Assembly (NCBI RefSeq): GCF_028389875.1
Contig: NC_084670.1
Span: forward strand, 38,157,333-38,221,332
Direction of reading: 5' to 3'
Length of the DNA: 64,000 nucleotides
Origin: Rhea pennata
Lineage: Eukaryota > Chordata > Aves > Rheiformes > Rheidae
This document shows, piece by piece, positions 8,951 to 17,316 of this stretch. Under the pieces are notes generated by a model. It was not told the DNA's origin and ran no database searches. It worked only from the letters and a program-made list of their open reading frames with translations. Every line of letters begins with the position of its first letter. Within the stretch, counting starts at the first letter, position 1. Position numbers and translations under genes: made by a program.

Positions 8951-11239
8951 GGGTGTCAGGGGCTCTATTTGCTGGGGACCCGAGAAAAAAACGAGCCCTT
9001 GATAAAATTGAAAGTGGGTCCCCAGCGTGAGGAAATGGAATTCCTCATAGACACAGGGGCTGAAAGATCTACGGTCCAAACCTTACCTTTAGGGTGTAAG
9101 GCCTCGGCAGAAAGGGTACAAGTAATTGGGGCAAAAGGAGAACCATTTGGGGTTCCTGTTGTAAAAGAAGTATTAATCGAATCAGGTTCCAAGATAGGTG
9201 TGGGACCTTTACTTTTGGTACCCGAAGCTGAGTATAACCTGTTAGGTAGAGATTTGATAATAGAATTAGGCATAAGTTTAGAAGTGATAGATAATAGACT
9301 ACAAATTAAATTGTGTCCTCTCCGAATAGAGGATGAACAAAGCATAAACCCAGAAGTTTGGTATACTCCAGATAGTGTGGGCAAATTGAATATTAAACCT
9401 TTTAAGGTAACTATAACTAACCCGGGTGTACCAACGAGAATTAAGCAATATCCCCTGTCCGAAGAGGGCAGGCGGGGATTAAAACCTGAAATTCGGAGGT
9501 TACTACAACAGGGGCTATTGGAACCTTGTATGTCCCCTTTTAATACCCCAATATTACCAGTAAGGAAAAAGGATGGCAAATATAGATTGGTGCATGATTT
9601 GAGGGAAATCAATAAGAGAACTGTGACTAGGTTCCCAGTAGTAGCAAATCCACATACTCTGTTAAATCAGTTACACCCGGATGATCAATGGTACAGTGTA
9701 ATAGATTTAAAGGATGCGTTTTGGGCATGTCCTTTGGATGAGAGCAGCAGGGATTATTTTGCCTTTGAATGGGAGGACCCGGATACCCATAGAAAACAGC
9801 AACTAAGATGGACCGTCCTCCCTCAAGGATTTACTGAATCCCCAAATTTATTCGGACAGGCCCTGGAACAGATTTTGCAGGACTATAATAAAGTGCCGGG
9901 AGTGACGTTAGTACAGTATGTGGATGATCTGTTGATAGCAGGAAAGGATGAAGAAGTGGTAAGGCAGGCTAGCGTCCAGTTGTTAAATTTTCTTAGCCTG
10001 CAAGGGTTGAAAGTTTCAAAATCAAAGTTGCAGTTTGTAGAGAAGGAGGTAAGATATCTGGGCCATCGATTAAGTGGGGGGACTAAGAGACTGGATCCGG
10101 AGAGAATTAGTGGTATCCTGGCTCTGAAGGCCCCAACAACAAAGAGGCAAGTACGGCAACTGTTAGGATTAACTGGGTATTGTCGGCAGTGGATAGAGGA
10201 TTATAGCGGAAAGGTCAAATTCCTCTACAATAGATTAAATAAGGATGGATTACTTAAATGGACAGAAGAAGATGAAGAGCATTTAGAAAAACTAAAAGAG
10301 GAGCTAATGCATCCCCCAGTATTAAGCTTTCCAGATTTAAGAAAGCCATTCTTTCTATTCGTAAACAGCACTGAGGGTACTGCCTATGGAGTACTTGCCC
10401 AAGAATGGGCAGGAAGTAAAAAGCCAGTTGCCTACTTATCCAAATTACTGGACCCGGTTAGCCGGGGCTGGCCTAGCTGTCTGCAGGTAGTGGTGGCAGC
10501 CGCCTTATTAGTAGAAGAAGCGCAGAAAATTACATTTGGAGGAGAAATTAAGGTAATATCCCCTCATAATATACGAGGGGTACTACAACAAAAAGCTGAA
10601 AAATGGATCACGGATGCTAGATTATTAAAGTATGAAGGAATATTAATCTCCTCTCCAAAGTTAACCTTAGAAATGACTTCCTTACAAAATCCTGCTCAGT
10701 TCCTCTATGGAGAACCAAGCGAACCCTTAGAGCATAATTGCCTCCGAAATACAGAAGCACAAACAAAATTGCGACCTGACTTGGAAGAAGTGGAGTTACC
10801 TGAGGGCGAGCAAATATTTATAGATGGCTCTTCAAGAATAGTTAAAGGAAAAAGGAAATCAGGGTATGCATTGGTGAATGGGAAGACACTCGAGGTGGTA
10901 GAATCAGGACCTTTGAGTCCAAGCTGGTCTGCTCAGGCTTGTGAGCTATATGCTATGCTGCGAGCTTTAAAGTTGTTAAAAGGCAAAAGCGGTACGATAT
11001 ACACAGATTCTAAATATGCTTATAGGGTAATACATACTTTCGGTAAAATCTGGGAAGAGAGGGGACTTGCCAGCTCGCAGGGGAAGGGATTGATATACCA
11101 GGAACTGATTACTCAGGTCCTGCAGGCTATTAGAGAACCAAAAGAGATTGCTATAGTCCATGTGAAAGGACATCAGCGAGGTTTTACTCCTCAAATTAGA
11201 GGAAATAATTTGGCAGATCAGGAAGCTAAACGACCCTGA
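8951..11239 (+). CDS. Pol N-terminal part: protease, reverse transcriptase, RNase H
   Basis: The frame follows the gag amber stop directly with no other stop, starting GGG TGT CAG GGG, so it should be made by readthrough; no own ATG is needed. The aspartic protease has LIDTGAE (Asp codon at 9050). Reverse transcriptase shows LVHDLREIN, the VIDLKDAF motif, LPQGF and the catalytic YVDD at 9917-9928. RNase H shows the acidic IDGSS (Asp at 10823), the CELYAMLRA glutamate and YTDSKYA. The frame ends early at TGA 11237-11239, immediately after the RNase H core, because of a frame change before integrase. Protease, RT and RNase H look complete; the natural polyprotein would continue into integrase. 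Confidence 0.92.
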   Translation, partial: GCQGLYLLGTREKNEPLIKLKVGPQREEMEFLIDTGAERSTVQTLPLGCKASAERVQVIGAKGEPFGVPVVKEVLIESGSKIGVGPLLLVPEAEYNLLGRDLIIELGISLEVIDNRLQIKLCPLRIEDEQSINPEVWYTPDSVGKLNIKPFKVTITNPGVPTRIKQYPLSEEGRRGLKPEIRRLLQQGLLEPCMSPFNTPILPVRKKDGKYRLVHDLREINKRTVTRFPVVANPHTLLNQLHPDDQWYSVIDLKDAFWACPLDESSRDYFAFEWEDPDTHRKQQLRWTVLPQGFTESPNLFGQALEQILQDYNKVPGVTLVQYVDDLLIAGKDEEVVRQASVQLLNFLSLQGLKVSKSKLQFVEKEVRYLGHRLSGGTKRLDPERISGILALKAPTTKRQVRQLLGLTGYCRQWIEDYSGKVKFLYNRLNKDGLLKWTEEDEEHLEKLKEELMHPPVLSFPDLRKPFFLFVNSTEGTAYGVLAQEWAGSKKPVAYLSKLLDPVSRGWPSCLQVVVAAALLVEEAQKITFGGEIKVISPHNIRGVLQQKAEKWITDARLLKYEGILISSPKLTLEMTSLQNPAQFLYGEPSEPLEHNCLRNTEAQTKLRPDLEEVELPEGEQIFIDGSSRIVKGKRKSGYALVNGKTLEVVESGPLSPSWSAQACELYAMLRALKLLKGKSGTIYTDSKYAYRVIHTFGKIWEERGLASSQGKGLIYQELITQVLQAIREPKEIAIVHVKGHQRGFTPQIRGNNLADQEAKRP

Positions 11240-11247
11240 TGAGCTAA

Positions 11248-12594
11248 GCGGCCCTGATGAGTTTACAGGTTATAAAAATGAGGGAAGACCGTCCAAATTG
11301 TGGAAAGGATTTAAAGAAGTTAACATGGTATGATTGTTGGAAGGAAAGGAGTGTCGGAGAAATACAGTGTAATTTCCTCGAGGAAGCGGCTGAGGACGAG
11401 GCCCCTGAATATGAACGCTGTTATTTGCACAGACCAGTTTACTCACTATTTTGCTTTACGCCGCTAGAAAAAAACAAGATGGTACAAATGGGTATAAAAG
11501 AAGCTGATAAGGGAAAGTGGGTACTGCCGGATGGGCGAGAAGTACTCCCAAAGTCGGTAGCCTTGGGAGTGCTACGGAGGTTTCATGAGAACACGCACTG
11601 GGGAACTCAAGCATTGATAGATCAATTTGCTATAAAATACATGTGTGTAGGAATTTACAATATAGCAAAGAGGGTTGTGAATGACTGCATAACTTGTCGA
11701 AAGGTGAATGCTCAACATGTCAGAAAAAGAGTGTTGGGAGGTTGAGAACTGGCTCATCGACCTTTTGCAAAAATTCAATTAGATTTTACAGAACTTCCAA
11801 AAACAGGACGGTACAAATATATGCTTGTGATTGTAGACCATCTCACATATTTTGTTGAAGCATTCCCTACGGCAAGGGCTACAGCTCAGACTGTGGTAAA
11901 AATATTGCTTGAGAATATAATTCCCAGATACGGAATTGTAGAAACAATTGACTCTGATAGAGGTCCCCATTTTATATCTAAGGTGTCTCGAGAAACTATG
12001 AAAGCTTTAGGAGTAAACTGGGAATATCATACTCCGTGGCATCCTCAAAGCTCTGGAAAGGTGGAACGAATGAATGGTGAAATTAAAAAACAGTTAACAA
12101 AACTTATGCTAGAAACTAAGGCGTCCTGGGTAAAATGCTTACCGCTTGCTTTATTAAACATACGAACGCAGCCCCGAACTGACGTGGGGCTTTCGCCTTT
12201 CGAAATGCTTTATGGTATGCCATATGATTTAGAGATGCCTCTTGACCACCCCAATTTGCAAGATACTCAATTACAGCCCTACCTAACACAGTTAATGAGC
12301 CGACGTAGAGAGTTACAGAAAAGAGGCCTAGTGGTGCAGCGACCCCCATTAGATATAGCCATACACCGAGTACAGCCCGGAGATAAAGTCCTAATCAAAA
12401 CATGGAAAGAGACTTCATTAGCACCTCGGTGGGAAGGCCCCTACGTTGTTTTGCTTACTACAGAAACAGCTGTTCGGACTGCAGAAAAAGGGTGGACTCA
12501 TGCCAGCCGTGTGAAAGGACCGATCCTGGGAGAAGAGTGGAGGGCGGTTCCAGGCTCCGCCGACTTAAAATTAACCCTTAAACGGACTCGATAA
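11248..12594 (+). pseudogene. Integrase, separated by a frameshift and broken by one stop
   Basis: Integrase continues pol in a different frame from 11248. The N-terminal zinc domain has HENTH (about 11584) and CITC. An in-frame TGA at 11743-11745 interrupts the protein between this domain and the catalytic core, probably from an arginine codon by one transition. The core has the D,D-35-E triad: Asp at 11782, Asp at 11956 (DRGPHF) and Glu at 12064. The C-terminal domain has a WEGPY motif near 12430, and the stop is TAA at 12592-12594. An 18 bp tandem repeat (11224-11241 and 11242-11259, 16 of 18 identical) marks the RNase H/integrase junction where the frame is lost. Confidence 0.88.
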
Positions 12595-12801
12595 GTATTA
12601 TTTCCCCTGTCCATGTACCGTAACAAGAGAAGGGGCCCCACTCCTAGACAAAGGCTCTCTAACAGATTCCCCTGAAGAACACTACTGCTGCCGAGAAGAA
12701 CCAATACCTTGTAGTTCGCTGCAACTGAACTGACAAGCGAGGCAGAGGAGTGCAGACAGTGGGGAGGTTAAGAGGCCAGGTAAAACATAACATTAGGAGA
12801 A

Positions 12802-13225
12802 ATGGGCCCCGACTATCTCTTGCGGTACACGGGAATTAGCGTTATTATCATGGTCAGCTGCGGTATCCTACAACCACACCACCCCCATCGACTTTTTCGG
12901 TGGAGTTTAATTAGATATGAAGATCAACTAATTATACAGCAAGTAACGACAGCAGGTGCCCCTAGTTTCCGCACTACACCGTGTAACCTAACTGCAGGAA
13001 CAATGTGTTTCAACCATAGCAGGGCCTTTACTACTGTTAATAATAACATTAACTTTCGGACCATGTATTTTTAATAAAATAATGGCAATTGTAAAAAGCC
13101 GCCTAGAAGCTGTACACATAATGCTGGTACTTGCTAAGTATGAATCACTTGAATTAGACGATGATGCGGACGCATTAGCGTTGAGTCGCCGGGCGCTCCA
13201 GGAATTCAATGAACAAAATAAGTAA
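12802..13225 (+). pseudogene. Env remnant: leader and SU start joined to the TM tail
   Basis: An ATG frame at 12802 encodes a short hydrophobic leader (residues around IIMVSCGIL) and the beginning of a surface subunit with an NHS glycosylation site, and runs to a stop near 13074. From 13022 a different frame encodes a hydrophobic membrane anchor (GPLLLL..) and a cytoplasmic tail, ending at TAA 13223-13225. A gammaretroviral env is usually close to 2 kb; here only about 420 bp remain. Most of SU and the TM ectodomain, including fusion peptide, are therefore missing, and the two ends are out of frame at a junction near 13021. It cannot make a functional envelope. Confidence 0.8.
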
Positions 13226-13234
13226 CCAAAAAGT

Positions 13235-13245
13235 AAAAGGAGGGA
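13235..13245 (+). promoter_or_regulatory. Polypurine tract
   Basis: AAAAGGAGGGA lies one base before the 3' LTR, preceded by another A-rich purine stretch. This is the expected primer site for plus-strand synthesis. Confidence 0.85.
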
Positions 13246-13246
13246 T

Positions 13247-13854
13247 TGTAATAAATTGTAACTATTTGTTCATTGTTTAGAAGGAGGTTTTACAACAATC
13301 AGGGTTGAGACATGGTATCAGACAAATAAATTATGGTAAGCACAAAAGCTTATATGACCCCTTGTGGAACCAGTGTTGGGGCCCTAGCTATCTTGCAGGA
13401 CTGTGAAGAGCTGAAGTAAGCAACAAGCTGCTCAGAGGTTTTGAAGGTAAAAGGACAAAGAAAAGATAAGCAGGCGCCTGTAACTTTCTCACAGAACAGC
13501 ATCCCAAAAAGGGAGTCAACACAACAGATAAGCAAACCCCTGTGATCACTCACAAGGAGACAAATCAAAATAAAGAGACGAAAGAAGACCACGGCCTTCC
13601 TCTCCACAACCACCAGAGAGCTTCAGACGACCCCCCCCCCAGCAATTCACACATGCGCGGGACGCACCGGGAGATTACAACGCAGACTATAAGGGGGGGA
13701 CTGTGTGTGAGGGAGGCGCGCGCCGTTGGCGGAGCTGAGACTCCCCGGCCGCCCAGCGCTGTTTTGCTTGTGGCTGCTTACTTAATTAAATAAATTGTTC
13801 ACATGATTTAACAAACTCTCTGTATGAATTAACCTTCAAGAGAGTAACTTATGA
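13247..13854 (+). repeat. 3' LTR
   Basis: It has the same length as the 5' LTR (608 bp), with about 9 substitutions, all transitions, and no indels by eye. TATAAG is at 13688-13693 and AATAAA at 13789-13794. It is followed by the second target-site copy (13855-13861). Because it lies about 400 bp before an olfactory receptor exon in the same orientation, it could supply promoter activity to that gene. Confidence 0.93.
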
Positions 13855-14086
13855 CACTAGAAATTCCATGCAAACACAATAAAATACTTCTTCGCTTGAA
13901 CTGCTTGCCTGGAGAAGCGGTGGAATCTCCATCTTTGGAGATACTCAGTGCTTAACTGGACAGTGTGCTCCAGTGTGTTCAATGTGTCCTAGGCAATGTG
14001 CTCTAAGTGACTCTGCTTGAGCAGGTGGGTTAGACCAGATAGCATGCAGAGGTCCCTTCCAAACTCAACTGTTCTGTCATTCTTTG
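13855..14086 (+). mobile_element. CR1 LINE, right part (split by provirus)
   Basis: This continues the CR1 that ends at 6491. It begins with the second target-site copy and aaattccatg, followed by the CR1 end tracts (ggtggaatctccatctttgg, ggtccctt ccaa, ctcaactgttctgtcattct). The terminal repeat lies at about 14070-14086. Confidence 0.82.
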
Positions 14087-14190
14087 AGTTTTTTGTGGTT
14101 TTTTGTTTGTTTTTTCCTTCATGCAAGATTATATGGCTATTCTTCTGTCAAAAATATTCTTCCTTCATCTTAAATCAAATACAAACAAAC

Positions 14191-14206
14191 ATTCTTCTTT
14201 TTTCAG
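14191..14206 (+). other. Candidate splice acceptor before the first OR exon
   Basis: A pyrimidine-rich attcttcttttttcag lies 48 bp before the chosen start codon. Vertebrate OR genes usually carry a single coding exon with a 5' untranslated exon spliced to just such a site. A weaker counterpart (ctctttctcatag, ending at 26167) precedes the second OR. Confidence 0.55.
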
Positions 14207-14253
14207 GCCTATTTCTTGAAAGCAGGAAAAAGAAAGATAGATGTATGATGGCA

Positions 14254-15231
14254 ATGGAGAAAGATCAATGGGAGAATGGGACATCATCATGGGAGTTCCT
14301 CCTGCTGGGAATGTGGAATATTCCCTCACTCCAGACACCACTCTTCCTCCTCTTGCTCATGGTCTACTTGGTGTCCGTGGTTGGGAATATCCTCACTGTT
14401 GCACTGGTGGTTGCAGACTGGCACCTGCACACTCCCATGTACTTCTTTCTGGGCAATCTCTCCTACCTGGAGACCTGCTACAGCTCCACCATCTTGCCTC
14501 GGCTGCTGGACAGCTTCCTGACTGGGGACAGGACCATCTCTGTTCAAAGCTGTATTGTACAATTCTATTTCTTTGGTTCTTTTGCAGCTAGCGAATGTTA
14601 CCTGCTGGCCATAATGTCCTACAATCGATACTTGGCCATATGCCAGCCCTTGCTCTATGCAAGCATCATGACCTGGAAGGTCTGTCTCCAGATGGTGGCT
14701 GCATCTTGGTTAATGGGTTTCCTTATCTCTACAGCAATCACTCCTTTCTTATCCCAGTTGAAGTTTTGTGGCTCCAAGGCCATTGACCACTTCTTTTGTG
14801 ATCTTGCCCCATTGCTGGAACTTGCCTGCAGTGACACTAGGAAAGTCACTCTCATTGCTTTCGTATTCAGCTTCTTGGATATAATCTTCCCCTTCTTGTC
14901 CACCCTGGCTTCCTACGCATGCATCATAGCTGTCATTCGGAGGATCCCATCCAGTGTGGGCAGACAAAAGGCCTTTTCCACCTGCTCCTCACACCTCACT
15001 GTTGTCTCTGTTTTCTACAGTACCCTCATCATTGTCTACACACTGCCCAGAACCCCCCAGCTGAGGCAGCTCAACAAAGTGTTCTCCTTTTTGTACACTG
15101 TCCTCACACCCCTTGTCAATCCCCTCATTTACAGTCTGCAGAACCGGGAGGTCAGGGAAGCCATGAGAAGAGTGCTCAGAAAAGCTTTGGCCATCTCCAG
15201 AGCTCAGAACATTGCTGTGCCAGGGTCTTAA
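14254..15231 (+). CDS. Olfactory receptor, class II, OR11/OR6-like, intact (first paralog)
   Basis: A 325-residue seven-transmembrane odorant receptor expected in the ciliary membrane of olfactory neurons, coupling to Golf. Landmarks: glycosylation site NGT at 8-10, PMYFFLGNL at 61-69, the TM3 motif at 121-126, Cys100 and Cys182 for the conserved disulfide, KAFSTCSSHL at 239-248 and NPLIY at 289-293. Start: the ATG at 14254 aligns with the start of the paralog at 26211; in-frame ATGs at 14245 and 14248 would add two or three residues. The TM3 motif reads MSYNRY, so the usual Asp of DRY is Asn. No frameshift or stop. About 76% identical to the second OR. A CR1 and a provirus separate it from its presumed upstream block. 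Confidence 0.93.
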   Translation: MEKDQWENGTSSWEFLLLGMWNIPSLQTPLFLLLLMVYLVSVVGNILTVALVVADWHLHTPMYFFLGNLSYLETCYSSTILPRLLDSFLTGDRTISVQSCIVQFYFFGSFAASECYLLAIMSYNRYLAICQPLLYASIMTWKVCLQMVAASWLMGFLISTAITPFLSQLKFCGSKAIDHFFCDLAPLLELACSDTRKVTLIAFVFSFLDIIFPFLSTLASYACIIAVIRRIPSSVGRQKAFSTCSSHLTVVSVFYSTLIIVYTLPRTPQLRQLNKVFSFLYTVLTPLVNPLIYSLQNREVREAMRRVLRKALAISRAQNIAVPGS

Positions 15232-15357
15232 GACCATGTGTGGTGCATATGTAAACTACCAAGGAGACAATGGGGGAAGATGTTTGCTTGGTGCCAGGAA
15301 TTGCTCAAGGAGTATGTGAAGCTAAAACAGAAAGGGATGGAAGAGTCCATTAGCAAA

Positions 15358-15378
15358 TATATATATATTAGCATATAC

Positions 15379-15415
<37 letters not shown>
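15358..15415. repeat. AT/ATAC microsatellite
   Basis: An impure (at)n and (atac)n tract, including catacatacatacat and a run of about 25 alternating a/t, in the 3' flank of the first OR. Confidence 0.9.
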
Positions 15416-15429
15416 TCTCTAAGTCATCT

Positions 15430-15435
15430 AATAAA
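15430..15435 (+). terminator. Candidate polyadenylation signal of the first OR
   Basis: AATAAA about 200 bp after the OR stop codon. No other signal is nearer on this strand. Confidence 0.5.
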
Positions 15436-15699
15436 GACTGATGAAAAAAAGTGTCTATATGTGTGCTTATAGGTGGTCAAGATGACGAGTCCAATCCGAC
15501 ATATAGAGATATGACTCTCTAATAAGCTCAGATAGTGCAACTCTTGCCATGCCCAGCAATTTCAGATCTCTGTTAATATCCCTGTTTACTGCCTCTTATT
15601 TCCCAGCCACTGAACTTCCTTTCTCATCTCTGCTAGAGCAAAAGGTCTCTTCTCCTTCCTTCGGATAAAATTAACTGTCTCAGTGCTGAGGTGTTGCAA

Positions 15700-16478
15700 A
15701 CTATCTCAATATCAATGGCTATGCTGTCCTCTGTCAATCTGCTCTAGTGTTTTAAATCACTCCTTTGAAGAGGGAAACTGTGTTGGAGCTCTGCCAAGAG
15801 TTTGCCACTTAGCTAAGGCAGTCTCCTGGTTTGCCTCCTTGTCTTCCCGAGTACTGACATGCACTGTTGTCTTTGAAGATGCTGACCTTGAAGGCCTGCC
15901 AGCTTTCCTGAGCTCCTCAGCCCTTCAAAGCTGCTTCCCATGGCATCCCACCTAGAATTACCTTCCATAAACACAGGTCTTGTCATCTCCAGTCCTGGGT
16001 CTGGACACTGCTTTTCCTCTTCAGTCCTTCACTCCTCATCGGATTTGAAACTCCACTATTTCACACTGACTGCAGCTACAGCTACCACTGATTATCACTT
16101 CCCCAGACAGTTCTTCCTTACTAGTGATAGTAGAACCCACTGGGCCTCACCTCTGGTTGGCTCATCCAGTACCTCTGTCAAGAAGATATCTCTGAGACCC
16201 TCCAGAAATCTCCTTGTCTGCTTGGGCCCTGCAGGGCTACACTTCTTGAAGATGTCAAGGAGGTTCAGGTCCCCAACAAGAACGAGGGTCTGTCATCCAG
16301 AGACTTCCTCAGAATTTCTGAAGAAGGCCTCATCTGCTTCCCCACCACGATTATGTGGTCTGTAACAGTCTCCTGCCACCAGGTCCCATGACAGGCTTCT
16401 CCTTCAATCTTTGCCTTCAAGCTCTCAAACAGCCTCTCATTCATTCCATAGAAGAGCTTCTTGCATGGAAGCTGCTTC
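15700..16478 (-). mobile_element. CR1 LINE, decayed endonuclease-region fragment
   Basis: On the minus strand this reads as the 5' half of CR1 ORF2. Tracts typical of the endonuclease region are caagaagatatctctgagac, tccccaacaagaacgagg, gaaggcctcatctgcttc and gtggtctgtaacag. It is heavily mutated with no long frame. A younger CR1 3' end abuts it at 16479, which suggests insertion into the older copy. Confidence 0.6.
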
Positions 16479-17316
16479 TTCACAGAATCACCGAATCACA
16501 GAAAGGTTGAGGTTGGAAGGGTCCTCTGGAGATCATCTAGTCCAGCTTCCTTGGTCAAGAAGAGTCACCTAAAGCACATTGCACAGGTTTGCATCCAGGC
16601 AAGTTTTGAATATCTCCCAAGATGGAGACTCCACAATCTCTCTGGGCAACCTGTTCCAGTGTCCTGTCACCCTCACAGTGAATTTTTCCTCATGTTCAGA
16701 TGGAATTTCCTGTGTTTCAGTTTATGCTCATTGCCTCTTGTCCTGTCACAAGGCACCACTGAACAGAGTCTCGTCCCATCCTCTTGACACCCTCTTTTCA
16801 GGTATTTGTAGATATTGATAAGACCCCCCCTCAGTCTTCTCTCCTCCAGGCTAAACAGGCTCAACTGTCTCAGCCTTTCCTTTCTTTCCTCACAGGGGAT
16901 ATGCTCCAGGCCCCTTATTGTCTTTGTAGCCCTACGCTGGACACTCTCCGTAGCTCCATGTCTCGTACTGGGGAGCCCAGAATTAGACACAGTACTCCAG
17001 ATGAGGCCTCACCTGGGATGAGTAGAGGAGGAAGAGAACTTCCCTTGACCTGCTGACATCGCTCTAATGCACCCTAGGATACCATTGATCTTCTTGGCTA
17101 CAAGGGCACTTTACTGGCTCATGGTTAACTTGTCCACCAGCACGCTGAAAGTTCTTCTCTGCAGAGCTGCTTTCTAGCAGGTCAACCCTCTATCTGTACT
17201 GGTGCATGGGTTTATTACTCCCTAGGTGCAGGGAGTTGCCCTTTTTGAATTTCATGAGGCTCTTCTCCATCCAACTCTCCAGCCTGTCCAGGTCTCGAAC
17301 TGCTCCCTGCCAGGAG
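16479..17316 (-). mobile_element. CR1 LINE, 3' part of ORF2 and 3' end
   Basis: The minus-strand copy begins with its 3' terminal repeats (cacagaatcaccgaatcacag) and goes through ggttgaggttggaagggtcc, the dense conserved tail of ORF2 and into the RT/C-terminal linker (ctgtccaggtctcg). It is 5'-truncated near 17316. Several stops break the frame. Confidence 0.92.

Larger units (their letters stand above)
6492..13854 (+). mobile_element. Endogenous retrovirus, gammaretrovirus-like (class I), near full length
   Basis: The provirus is 7363 bp with the order LTR, tRNA-His primer site, gag, UAG, protease-RT-RNase H, integrase, env remnant, polypurine tract, LTR. The gammaretroviral assignment rests on five points: gag and pol share one reading frame and are separated by an amber stop; gag has a single CCHC knuckle; a PPPY late motif is present; the integrase C-terminus has a WEGPY motif; and the env tail is of gammaretroviral type. 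Integrase and env are damaged, so the copy cannot be autonomous. LTRs differ at about 9 of 608 sites. It sits inside a CR1 element upstream of an olfactory receptor exon, in the same orientation as that gene. Confidence 0.95.

Noticed and set aside
8684-9612. Minus-strand frames of 131 and 215 codons across gag-pol
   Set aside because: They are antisense shadows of conserved retroviral coding sequence with no motif of their own.
14017-14253. Upstream extension of the first OR frame by about 79 codons
   Set aside because: It begins at a TTG within the CR1 end, crosses a splice-acceptor-like site and has no counterpart in the paralog; OR N-termini are short.
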